DNA of 64,000 nucleotides from Spirochaetae bacterium HGW-Spirochaetae-1 (lineage in GTDB: Bacteria; Spirochaetota; UBA4802; UBA5550), in contig PGXY01000008.1 in the NCBI GenBank assembly GCA_002839375.1, positions 124,001-188,000 of the forward strand. Reading direction: 5' to 3'. The notes beneath the pieces were generated by a model that was not told the origin of the DNA, ran no database searches, and saw only the letters and a program-made list of their open reading frames with translations. The translations under genes and the position numbers were made by a program. This document shows positions 57,125-64,000 of this stretch, in pieces (within the stretch, counting starts at the first letter, position 1; each line of letters opens with the position of its first letter).

Positions 57125-58702
57125 CTAATCCTGCATGCGGACAGAGAACATTTCCGTGAGTGTGCGCATTTCCACGGCCTGGGCCGACATTTCTTCGCTC
57201 ACCGATGCGGTTTCTTCCACCAGCGAGGAATTTTCCTGGGTTATTTTATCCATCTGCATCATAGCCGTATTTATCTGCTGCATGCCATGGCGCTGCTCAT
57301 CGCTGGCTGAAGCGATTTCCCGTACAACCTCACCGACATTGCCAATGGATTCCCTGATGAGGCGCAGCGCCTCACGGCTTTTCGTTCCCATTTCAGTGGC
57401 ATTATGGATGGATATCATGGATTCGGCAATCACACCATTTATTTCCTTGGCAGCCTCCCTGGCTCTGCCGGCCAGAGAACGCACCTCGGCAGCCACAACG
57501 GCGAATCCCCGTCCCTGCTCCCCGGCCCTTGCGGCCTCCACTGCCGCGTTGAGGGCCAGGAGGTTCGTCTGAAAGGCTATTTCATTGATCATGGCCGTTA
57601 TCTCGGCGATGCGGCTGCTGCTCTCGCTGATTTTCCCAATGGAGTCGATTGCGCCGAGCACAACCGATGCGCTTTCATCGGCTGTTCTGGCCGCATCGAG
57701 GGAGAGCCTTTCAGCCTTCTGGGCATTGTCGGCATTACTGGATATTCCGGCAACGGCCTCTTCTATGCTTGAGGCAATTTCTTCCAGCGATGAGGCCTGT
57801 TCCGTGTTCATCTGGGAAAGCTGCTGGTTTCCGCCGGCGATTTGTTCCACGACGGTAGTGAGCCTGTTGGCGTTTTCCACCACGTTCGCTACAAGGTTTT
57901 CCAGGTTGTCAGCCGATACGTTCAGTGTTTTTGCCAGTGTGCCTATTTCGTCATTCTGGTCCAGTTCGATTCTCTCTTTCAGGTTTCCCCGGGCCAGTTC
58001 TTCGGCAAAGGCCGCACATTGGGCAATGCCGCTTTTAATATTTCGTGACACAAGGTAAATCAACAGGGCCAGGAGGCCGGTAATGATTGTAAAGACGATG
58101 GCGATGCGTATCTGGAGATTTACAAGACGGCCCGCAATCTCTTCGCGTATATCAGCCTCGTATACGCCCGTGCCGATGATCCAGTTCAGGGGAGCGAAGG
58201 TCTTTACATAGGATATTTTCGGCTCCAGGCGGTTCTTGTCCTGTTTGTACTGCCAGATATACTGCACATATCCGGCGTTGTTTTTTTTGCAGACCTGAAC
58301 CATTTCGACAAAGAGCTTCTTGCCCGAGGGATCTTTATAATCCGAAAGGTCCTTGTCATTGAGGTCGGGACGCAGGGGATGCATGACCATGAAGGGCCGG
58401 AAGTCGTTGATCCATACATAATCATTGCCGTCCCTGCCGTAACGTATTCTTCTGACATAATTGAAGGCATTTTCTCTGAATTCCTTCTCGGTAATTACGC
58501 CGTTGATATGATCCTGGTACATGCCATTGATTGTTGCAACGGTGGTATCCACAATATCCATGATCTTTTCCTTTTTCATGTCATAAACTGTCTTCTTTAT
58601 CACGGGGAGCACATAAATGAACATGACAAGGAGAAAGCTGAGAATGACGATTCCGCCGATTGATAATATTTTTGTTTGTATAGACATATTCTTCCAGTAC
58701 AT
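57125..58702 (-). CDS. Methyl-accepting chemotaxis protein with Cache sensor
   Basis: The 525-residue receptor has helix 1 (residues 10-33) and a periplasmic single-Cache domain (about 35-185, [42 protein letters not shown]). Helix 2 (about 190-210), HAMP (about 212-265) and a signalling domain follow, with the conserved hairpin tip [33 protein letters not shown]. The Cache type usually binds small organic acids or amines. GAGGT precedes the ATG. It shows that the cell is chemotactic and probably motile. Confidence 0.92.
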   Translation of the reverse strand: MYWKNMSIQTKILSIGGIVILSFLLVMFIYVLPVIKKTVYDMKKEKIMDIVDTTVATINGMYQDHINGVITEKEFRENAFNYVRRIRYGRDGNDYVWINDFRPFMVMHPLRPDLNDKDLSDYKDPSGKKLFVEMVQVCKKNNAGYVQYIWQYKQDKNRLEPKISYVKTFAPLNWIIGTGVYEADIREEIAGRLVNLQIRIAIVFTIITGLLALLIYLVSRNIKSGIAQCAAFAEELARGNLKERIELDQNDEIGTLAKTLNVSADNLENLVANVVENANRLTTVVEQIAGGNQQLSQMNTEQASSLEEIASSIEEAVAGISSNADNAQKAERLSLDAARTADESASVVLGAIDSIGKISESSSRIAEITAMINEIAFQTNLLALNAAVEAARAGEQGRGFAVVAAEVRSLAGRAREAAKEINGVIAESMISIHNATEMGTKSREALRLIRESIGNVGEVVREIASASDEQRHGMQQINTAMMQMDKITQENSSLVEETASVSEEMSAQAVEMRTLTEMFSVRMQD

Positions 58703-58837
58703 GGTATTACCTCGATGTAGCAGGGATGGGGAACGTGGTGATGGGATACCTTTATAGTAACACCCGACTGGAAGACTGTCAATAGCGCATATGAGGAAAA
58801 GACATGGATTATAGGGGTTGTTTATATGTTTGTTAAA

Positions 58838-58849
58838 GGGGTCAGAGCC
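58838..58849 (+). repeat. Short tag GGGGTCAGAGCC, copy 1
   Basis: The 12-base tag lies within AAAGGGGTCAGAGCCCGCTTTT, 14 bases beyond the stop of the YdjM-like gene. An identical copy is at 59553-59564, on the other side of that gene. Both are followed by a run ending CTTT. Confidence 0.5.
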
Positions 58850-58863
58850 CGCTTTTATCGAAG

Positions 58864-59430
58864 TTAATTGGCGCGGAAGGCCGCACTTAAACGCAGAAAT
58901 ATTTTTTTCAACAGATATATGAACATTATCAGGGCGAGAGAGGGGGCGATGACCCAGATCAGTTCACTCTTTATCACGTTGAGGCCCCGTTCGGATATGA
59001 AGGCTTCAAGGCCAATGGGCGAGACCCTTATGGGCCGCCAGGGGAAAAAATAACGGCTATGATCGAAGGGGATGAAGAAACCCACGCCCAGGCCGCCGCT
59101 GGTCATGGCATCCAGGACTCCATGAAGCGCCGTCACGGTTGTGAATATCAGGAAGAGCTGCAGGTAATAGAATATCCCTCTGCGGTCCGTGAGATAAATC
59201 AGGGCGGCCATAAAAAATCCCGTACAGGCGGCGAAGACCAGGCTGTGGGATAAACCCCGGTGTCCGAAGGTATGGCCGTAGGGTATTCCCATTCCGAAGG
59301 CAATGACATCCAGGTCAGGAAGGATCGAGCAGAAAAGGACCGCCATGAAAAGCAGGAAGCCCTTCTTTTGCGGATGAAGGACCGAGGCCAGGGCCGGCCC
59401 TGCCGCCATATGGGCTATTGCCGTGGGCAT
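58864..59430 (-). CDS. YdjM-family membrane-bound metal-dependent hydrolase
   Basis: The 188-residue protein starts at 59430 with AGGAG upstream. It has four or five membrane helices, the motifs [14 protein letters not shown] and [29 protein letters not shown], with the Asp and His residues conserved in the YdjM/DUF457 family. These are predicted inner-membrane hydrolases related to phospholipase C/P1; the substrate is unknown. The gene is flanked on both sides by the tag GGGGTCAGAGCC. Confidence 0.82.
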   Translation of the reverse strand: MPTAIAHMAAGPALASVLHPQKKGFLLFMAVLFCSILPDLDVIAFGMGIPYGHTFGHRGLSHSLVFAACTGFFMAALIYLTDRRGIFYYLQLFLIFTTVTALHGVLDAMTSGGLGVGFFIPFDHSRYFFPWRPIRVSPIGLEAFISERGLNVIKSELIWVIAPSLALIMFIYLLKKIFLRLSAAFRAN

Positions 59431-59552
59431 GATTGTATTCTCCTGTCGGATGAGATTTGTCATATTGTCTGTACGCTCATTCAGTGTACAGTATTAACGT
59501 CATGTCATAGTTTTCATCCCGTTTAAATACTCAAGAAATATTTGCATGAAAC

Positions 59553-59564
59553 GGGGTCAGAGCC
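59553..59564 (+). repeat. Short tag GGGGTCAGAGCC, copy 2
   Basis: Identical to 58838-58849 and in the same orientation, within AAACGGGGTCAGAGCCTCCTTT. It lies in the 390-base stretch 59431-59822, which is AT-rich and otherwise holds only the promoter at 59745-59772. Confidence 0.5.
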
Positions 59565-59744
59565 TCCTTTGCCGCTTCATTGCTATTCATAGGAATATCC
59601 CCCGCCTGATTTGATTTTTAAAATATATTTTAGAACCTATATGGCTTAAATGGTGTTATTTTGTGACAATAGGTTCGTTATGGTTGTAAAATATACTATA
59701 TCAAACTATATATTACAAAAAATTACCAGTTAAGGGTTATTCTG

Positions 59745-59772
59745 TTGACACTGGTCTGGAAGATTTTAAATA
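59745..59772 (+). promoter_or_regulatory. Promoter of the metal-transport cluster
   Basis: TTGACA (59745-59750) and TAAATA (59767-59772), 16 bases apart, precede the binding-protein gene. No recognised metal-regulator box or riboswitch fold is seen nearby. Confidence 0.5.
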
Positions 59773-59822
59773 TGAAAATGGATAATTGAAATGATTATAA
59801 AATATAAAGCAAGGTGATCGTA

Positions 59823-60968
59823 GTGTATAAATCTGATAAAAATGTATATAAATTATTATATAATACCGGCAGCGGCACGATGCGAATGATCATACTGAGC
59901 ATGGTGCTTGTGCTGACGGGCTGCTCTCCCCAGGCCGGCGAAAATAAAGCCAAAGTGGTTCCGGGAGAGACCAGGGAAATCATGGATATGAAGGGGAATC
60001 GGCTTGTAGTGCCGAAAAATCTGACCCGCGTCGCTCTTCTCGGCGGTCCGACTGGGCAGGTGGCCTATATACTGGGAGTGCAGGACCGGTTGTGCGCCGT
60101 TACAAAAAGTATCGTCACATCGGAACTGGTAGGCATGTTCGATCCCTCCATGAAAACACGTCCCGTGGCCCGCACTGTCAACGGCACGGTACATATTGAA
60201 CAGCTCCTCAGTTCTGATCCCCAACTGGTAATTGCCGGAGACCTGGACGGGCAGATTGTACAGAAAAAGACAAGCATTCCCGTGGCATTTTTTGAAGACA
60301 GCATGTCCCACGGTATTGAGGATATCAAGAAGGAGCTGAAGTTTTATGCCTCCGTATTTGAGGCCGAAGACCGGTGCAAGGCCTACTGCGATTATCTCGA
60401 TGCCATGATCGACCTTGTCAGAAAACGTACTGCGGGCATTCCGGAAAAAGACAGGAAATCTGTTTTCAACGGGTATAACGCCAATCATCTCGTAACGCTG
60501 GGCGGAGATACATTCATGCAGGAACGTATAGAGATCGCCGGCTGCCGGAACGCAGCTATAAGCATCCGGACCGCGGGCAAACAGGAAGGGCTTCATTCCG
60601 GCCTGGGAGAGGTTTCCATGGAACAGGTCCTGGCATGGAATCCCGATATCATTGTCGTTGATATGGGGGGCGTTGATGAACTGAGCAGGGATGACCGATG
60701 GGCTTCCATAAAGGCCGTGAAAAACAGGCAGGTGTTCATACAGCCTGCCGGTGTATTTATCTGGGACAGACCCTCGGCCGAGGCTGCCGCGCTGCATCCC
60801 CTCTGGCAGGCTTCAATTGCCTATCCGGAAAAATTCAGGGACATCTCCTTTGTGAAGGAGGTGCAGCGCTTTTACCGTGAGATTTTTCATTTCAATCTTT
60901 CGGAAAAACAGGCCCGCATGATTGAGAATGGTTATTTTAAATCAAAGATCATGCGCGGTGTTAATTAG
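59823..60968 (+). CDS. Metal-complex ABC transporter binding lipoprotein
   Basis: The protein carries a lipobox (MIILSMVLVLTGC) and a BtuF/FepB-type periplasmic-binding domain (LTRVALLGGPTGQVAYILGVQDRLCAVTK; LLSSDPQLVIAGDLDG; VLAWNPDIIVVDMGG). GTG 59823 has AAGGTGAT upstream but gives a long n-region; ATG 59880, directly before the signal peptide, has no ribosome site. Class II binding proteins of this type carry ferric siderophores, cobalamin, or molybdate and tungstate. It heads an apparent five-gene operon. Confidence 0.85.
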   Translation: MYKSDKNVYKLLYNTGSGTMRMIILSMVLVLTGCSPQAGENKAKVVPGETREIMDMKGNRLVVPKNLTRVALLGGPTGQVAYILGVQDRLCAVTKSIVTSELVGMFDPSMKTRPVARTVNGTVHIEQLLSSDPQLVIAGDLDGQIVQKKTSIPVAFFEDSMSHGIEDIKKELKFYASVFEAEDRCKAYCDYLDAMIDLVRKRTAGIPEKDRKSVFNGYNANHLVTLGGDTFMQERIEIAGCRNAAISIRTAGKQEGLHSGLGEVSMEQVLAWNPDIIVVDMGGVDELSRDDRWASIKAVKNRQVFIQPAGVFIWDRPSAEAAALHPLWQASIAYPEKFRDISFVKEVQRFYREIFHFNLSEKQARMIENGYFKSKIMRGVN

Positions 60969-60977
60969 GGGCCGGCA

Positions 60978-62027
60978 GTGAACAGGCGAAACCTTCCCGG
61001 CGGGGATGTACAGGTGCGGATAATGTCCAGGCCGGCGAGGGTTAAGCTTATACTTGCCGTACTGGTGGTGGTCGTTTCCATTGCCTCCCTCATGATGGGC
61101 AGAATATATATCCACCCCCTCATCATCCTCAAGGTCATGGCGTCGAAATTTTTCCCCATTGTTCCAGACTGGTCGCCCACCATTGAAAGCGTGATAATGA
61201 ATGTACGGCTTCCCCGGCTTGCCGCGGGCCTCCTCGTGGGGTCCGGTCTTTCCATTTCAGGGGCCTCGTTCCAGGGACTGTTCAGGAATCCCCTTGTCTC
61301 ACCGCATATTCTCGGTGTGGCCGCCGGTGCCGGTTTTGGAGCCGCCCTGGCAATCCTTCTTTTTGACAGCCTGATAATCACACAGATATTTTCATTCGCT
61401 TTCGGTATCATTGCCGTTATCATGGCTTTCCTGCTCAGCAGGGTATACCGTTCTTCGCCTATACTCATGCTGGTCCTGGCGGGGATTATCGTGGGATCAC
61501 TTTTTTCGGCACTCACGTCCTTTATTAAATATATCGCCGATCCCATGAACCGCATGCCGGCTATTGTGTTCTGGCTGCTGGGATCTCTGAATAATGTGAG
61601 CAACAAGGATTTAATCGTCGTTGCCCCGGTGTTTCTTCTGTGCATCGCCTGCCTGCTTCTTATCCGCTGGCGTATCAATGTCATCGCCATGGGGGAGGAT
61701 GACGCCAGGGCACTGGGTGTTAACACGGAACTGACCGGGGCCGTCATCATTCTCTGTGCCACGGTCATCACGGCCGGTGCGGTCTGCATCAGCGGGATCA
61801 TCGGATGGATCGGCCTGGTCATCCCTCATATCGGACGCCTGCTTACGGGACCGGATCATCGTCACCTGCTTCCCGTATCGCTTCTGGCGGGAGCGGCATA
61901 CCTGGTAATCGTGGATACCATCGCCCGTACCGTGATGGTGACGGAAATTCCCATTGGAATCCTGACAGCCATAATAGGGGCGCCGTTTTTCGCGCTGCTT
62001 CTGCGCAGGAACAGTCCCGGGTGGTAG
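60978..62027 (+). CDS. FecCD-family ABC permease
   Basis: The 349-residue permease has about ten hydrophobic segments and the family motifs RLPRLAAGLLVGSGLSISGASFQGLFRNPLVSPHILGVAAGAGFGAALAI and GIIGWIGLVIPHIGRLLTGPDHR. It works as a homodimer. The start is GTG 60978, with ATG 61023 as alternative. Overall it is of the same class as BtuC, FhuB and the molybdate permease MolB. Confidence 0.92.
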   Translation: MNRRNLPGGDVQVRIMSRPARVKLILAVLVVVVSIASLMMGRIYIHPLIILKVMASKFFPIVPDWSPTIESVIMNVRLPRLAAGLLVGSGLSISGASFQGLFRNPLVSPHILGVAAGAGFGAALAILLFDSLIITQIFSFAFGIIAVIMAFLLSRVYRSSPILMLVLAGIIVGSLFSALTSFIKYIADPMNRMPAIVFWLLGSLNNVSNKDLIVVAPVFLLCIACLLLIRWRINVIAMGEDDARALGVNTELTGAVIILCATVITAGAVCISGIIGWIGLVIPHIGRLLTGPDHRHLLPVSLLAGAAYLVIVDTIARTVMVTEIPIGILTAIIGAPFFALLLRRNSPGW

Positions 62028-62030
62028 GCC

Positions 62031-62822
62031 ATGGCTGAACGGATAAAGGTTGAAAAACTTTCTTTCAGATACGGACCGGTCCATGCTCCCCGTGTATTTG
62101 AGAACCTCTCTTTTTCGGTATCAACGGGGGAACTCATGTGTCTCCTGGGGCCCAACGGTACGGGAAAATCAACGCTTCTGAAATGCATGAACGGTCTCCT
62201 GAAGCCGGTGAGCGGAACGGTAGTTCTTGACGGAGAAGATGTATCCTCTCTGTCACGGGAGGACATAGCGAGGAAGGTCGGTTTTGTTCCGCAGTCCCAT
62301 TCATCGGTGTTCCCCTTTCTGGTCAGGGACGTTGTCGTTATGGGAAGAACACCGCACCTTACAATTTTTTCATCGCCGTCGCGCAAGGATCTCGATATTG
62401 CCGGCCATGTCATGGAACAGGTGGGAATATCCCATCTGGCCGGAAAACCCTGCACCATGATCAGCGGCGGTGAATGGCAGCTGGTGCTTATCGCCCGGGC
62501 CCTGACCCAGCAGCCGGAAATACTTATTCTTGATGAACCCACGTCGCACCTCGATATGGGGAACCAGTTGAAAATACTGAATGTCGTGCATGGTCTTGCC
62601 AGATCGGGGCTGACTGTGGTAATGGCCTCGCACTTTCCCGACCATGCCTTTCTCAGCTCCACCAGCGTTGCCGTATTGAAAGATGGTTCCTTTACGGCCT
62701 GGGGAACTCCCGATGATGTCGTGACGGAATCACTGCTGAGGGATACCTATGGCGTTGCCGTAAAGGTGCTCCATGTAGAGGAGGCAGGCAGAAAGGTGTG
62801 CATACCCGTTATGAAAAACTGA
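62031..62822 (+). CDS. FecE/BtuD-type ABC ATPase
   Basis: The 263-residue ATPase has Walker A GPNGTGKST, Q loop VGFVPQSH, signature ISGGEWQLVLIARAL, Walker B ILILDEPTSHLD and switch His in MASHFPDHAF. The signature ISGGEWQ departs from the usual LSGGE(R/Q)Q. It belongs to the FecE/BtuD class and follows its permease by three bases. The last 25 bases overlap a possible early start of the DUF364 gene. Confidence 0.92.
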   Translation: MAERIKVEKLSFRYGPVHAPRVFENLSFSVSTGELMCLLGPNGTGKSTLLKCMNGLLKPVSGTVVLDGEDVSSLSREDIARKVGFVPQSHSSVFPFLVRDVVVMGRTPHLTIFSSPSRKDLDIAGHVMEQVGISHLAGKPCTMISGGEWQLVLIARALTQQPEILILDEPTSHLDMGNQLKILNVVHGLARSGLTVVMASHFPDHAFLSSTSVAVLKDGSFTAWGTPDDVVTESLLRDTYGVAVKVLHVEEAGRKVCIPVMKN

Positions 62823-62866
62823 AAAAATACGGGAAAACCCGTAGTGGTAAGGAGATTGTATTCAAG

Positions 62867-63754
62867 ATGAAAGTGAATGAAAAAAAAACAGTCCTTGAGA
62901 GATCATATGATCAGCTGAAAAGCATATATGAAGAAATGGCATTGCAGCCGGGGACACTTCGTAAAATCGGCCTGAAACGGGCGTGGAATGTCATTATCGG
63001 AAGCCATGGACAATGCGGCCTGGCCCTTAACTTTACGGGGATGCATGCCGTCTACAGTGAGGAACAGAGAATAGCCGACCAGGAAAAACTCCGAACTCTT
63101 ATCGGGCTCTCCCTTTTTGATGCCGCTGCCCGGACCATATCATCGGCTTCTCTCCAGGAACGGTCAATCGGCCTGGCCTGTCTCAATGCCCTGTCGCAGC
63201 CCCTGCGGGACAATGAAATTCTTGAAAAACGAGGTATCGCCCCCGTTTATAAAAATATTGACTCGTTCATTAAAAAGACGGACGTTGTAACGGTCGTGGG
63301 ACACGGCGGTGTGGTGAGGGATTTTTTCGGCAAGTGCCGCGAAATCCATGTCACGGACATGCGGCCGAAAGAGGATTTCCAGACAACGGTAATCGGTGAA
63401 ACAATAACCTACGGGCCGGAAAATATCTTTCTCCATGGCGCCGATGAAAACAGGGATCTCCTTTCCCGCTCGGATTTCGTCATGATCACGGGATCAACCC
63501 TGGTCAATGACACCTTTGATGAACTCATGGGCTGGTGCGCCAATGCCAGGGTCAGAGCCCTGTACGGTCCCAGTGCATACCTGGCGCCGGAAGTCCTTTT
63601 CAGCAATGGCGTCACCCTGGTGCAGCAGGCCGGGATAAGCAATCCGGAACGTTTCGAGTTCGACATGGTGAACGATCTGGATATGGAATCAGCTCTGAAA
63701 ATGAACCAGATGATGAAACATGAATTTCTCGAAAAAGAAAACCCCGGAAAATAA
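62867..63754 (+). CDS. DUF364-domain protein (putative heavy-metal chelation)
   Basis: From ATG 62867 (AAGGAG 13 bases upstream) the 295-residue product has an N-terminal alpha/beta domain (RAWNVIIGSHGQCGLALNFTG) and a Rossmann-like DUF364 domain (VVTVVGHGGVVRDFFGKCREIHVTDMRPKEDF; DFVMITGSTLVNDTFDELM; GPSAYLAPEVLFSNGVTLVQQAGISNP). The Pfam description suggests heavy-metal chelation, but no reaction is proven. A GTG at 62798 overlapping the ATPase gene is an alternative. The neighbours point to metal or oxyanion uptake or processing. Confidence 0.82.
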   Translation: MKVNEKKTVLERSYDQLKSIYEEMALQPGTLRKIGLKRAWNVIIGSHGQCGLALNFTGMHAVYSEEQRIADQEKLRTLIGLSLFDAAARTISSASLQERSIGLACLNALSQPLRDNEILEKRGIAPVYKNIDSFIKKTDVVTVVGHGGVVRDFFGKCREIHVTDMRPKEDFQTTVIGETITYGPENIFLHGADENRDLLSRSDFVMITGSTLVNDTFDELMGWCANARVRALYGPSAYLAPEVLFSNGVTLVQQAGISNPERFEFDMVNDLDMESALKMNQMMKHEFLEKENPGK

Positions 63755-63758
63755 AAGC

Positions 63759-64000
63759 ATGAGGATAGATGTGCACGAAATCGCCGCCTCCGTGGCCGAT
63801 TTCGGCACCATCCTTCCCATTCTCTTCGCCGCGGCCATGATCGCGAAAATAAACCTGGGTCTTGTTCTTGTCTTTCTGGCCGTCTGGTATGTCATTACGG
63901 GCCTTGTCTACCGGATACCCATACCAGTCGAACCGATGAAGGCCATCGGTGCCATCATTATAGCCGGCGGGGCAACGGCGGGAGAAGTGGCGGCATCGGG
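63759..64000 (+). CDS. MOT1-like molybdate/sulfate transporter (partial, runs off the window)
   Basis: The 80-codon start (ATG 63759) reads IAASVADFGTILPILFAAAMIAKINLGLVL, then YRIPIPVEPMKAIGAIIIA. The P-P-x-EPMKAI segment and the ADFGT start are the first half of the MOT1/PF16983 repeat, known from high-affinity molybdate transporters and related putative sulfate permeases. It starts four bases after the DUF364 stop, so it belongs to the same operon. The C-terminal part is outside the window. Confidence 0.8.
   Translation, partial: MRIDVHEIAASVADFGTILPILFAAAMIAKINLGLVLVFLAVWYVITGLVYRIPIPVEPMKAIGAIIIAGGATAGEVAAS

Noticed and set aside
59464-59822. Possible cobalamin or other riboswitch before the transporter cluster
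   Set aside because: I looked for B12-box and other conserved cores and found none; the stretch is AT-rich and shows only a promoter and the short tag.

Overview
The window is bacterial chromosome with roughly even base composition and genes packed on both strands, often in short operons with 4-base stop/start overlaps. No phage, integrase, CRISPR array or intact insertion sequence is visible. The organism is most likely a free-living, Gram-negative-type member of the Spirochaetota. This is an inference from a UPF0164/PorV-like outer-membrane protein, the folP-cdaA-cdaR order, the 7TM-fronted AraC and SpoIIE-type signalling proteins, and the absence of CCA from both tRNA genes. It carries lnt, lipoproteins, Lol-like transport genes and outer-membrane barrels, so it has two membranes. 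Anaerobic GlpABC points to anaerobic or facultative metabolism.

Layout. 1-900: the 3'-truncated start of a DUF1573 lipoprotein on the minus strand, interrupted by an in-frame TGA exactly where the family has the first Cys of its CGC motif, then a short orphan promoter/terminator unit. 900-2700: a Sua5/YciO protein, a structured intergenic repeat, a small membrane protein and a VOC enzyme. 2731-6942: glpC, glpB and glpA. 7297-15815: dxs-tlyA, two secreted or outer-membrane proteins, folP-cdaA-cdaR (c-di-AMP synthesis), pdxJ and two small proteins. 15.9-23.4 kb: an ATPase-like/HDOD fusion, two Met tRNAs, a patatin, a second copy of the repeat, ligA-lnt and a YbaK protein. 23.7-31 kb: a TetR/SDR/DUF362 regulon with GTTAC-GTAAC operators, a CNNM protein, a thioredoxin-reductase homologue, an ECF sigma/FecR pair and an EamA exporter. 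32-42 kb: a Cys-rich secreted peptide, a large protein with a degenerate GGDEF, two TetR regulators, a tetR-lacZ operon and a SpoIIE phosphatase. 42.1-44.3 kb: ilvBN preceded by a complete valine attenuator. 44.4-48.5 kb: a CocE-like lipoprotein hydrolase, an AraC regulator and a START protein. 48.6-55.4 kb: an autoregulated operon of membrane proteins, a winged-helix regulator, a LolA-like protein, two FtsX/LolC-type permeases, their ATPase and a barrel. 55.4-59.4 kb: a hemerythrin remnant, cspA, a DUF6544-like protein, an MCP and a YdjM-like protein. 59.8-64 kb: a FecBCD-type metal transporter, a DUF364 protein and the start of a MOT1-type molybdate/sulfate carrier.

The observations most worth following are the UGA-for-Cys DUF1573 gene (selenoprotein or broken gene), the ilvB attenuator, the transporter/DUF364/MOT1 metal-uptake cluster, the nested operator in front of the Lol-like operon, the palindromic intergenic repeat, and the ECF sigma factor with a C-terminal membrane segment.
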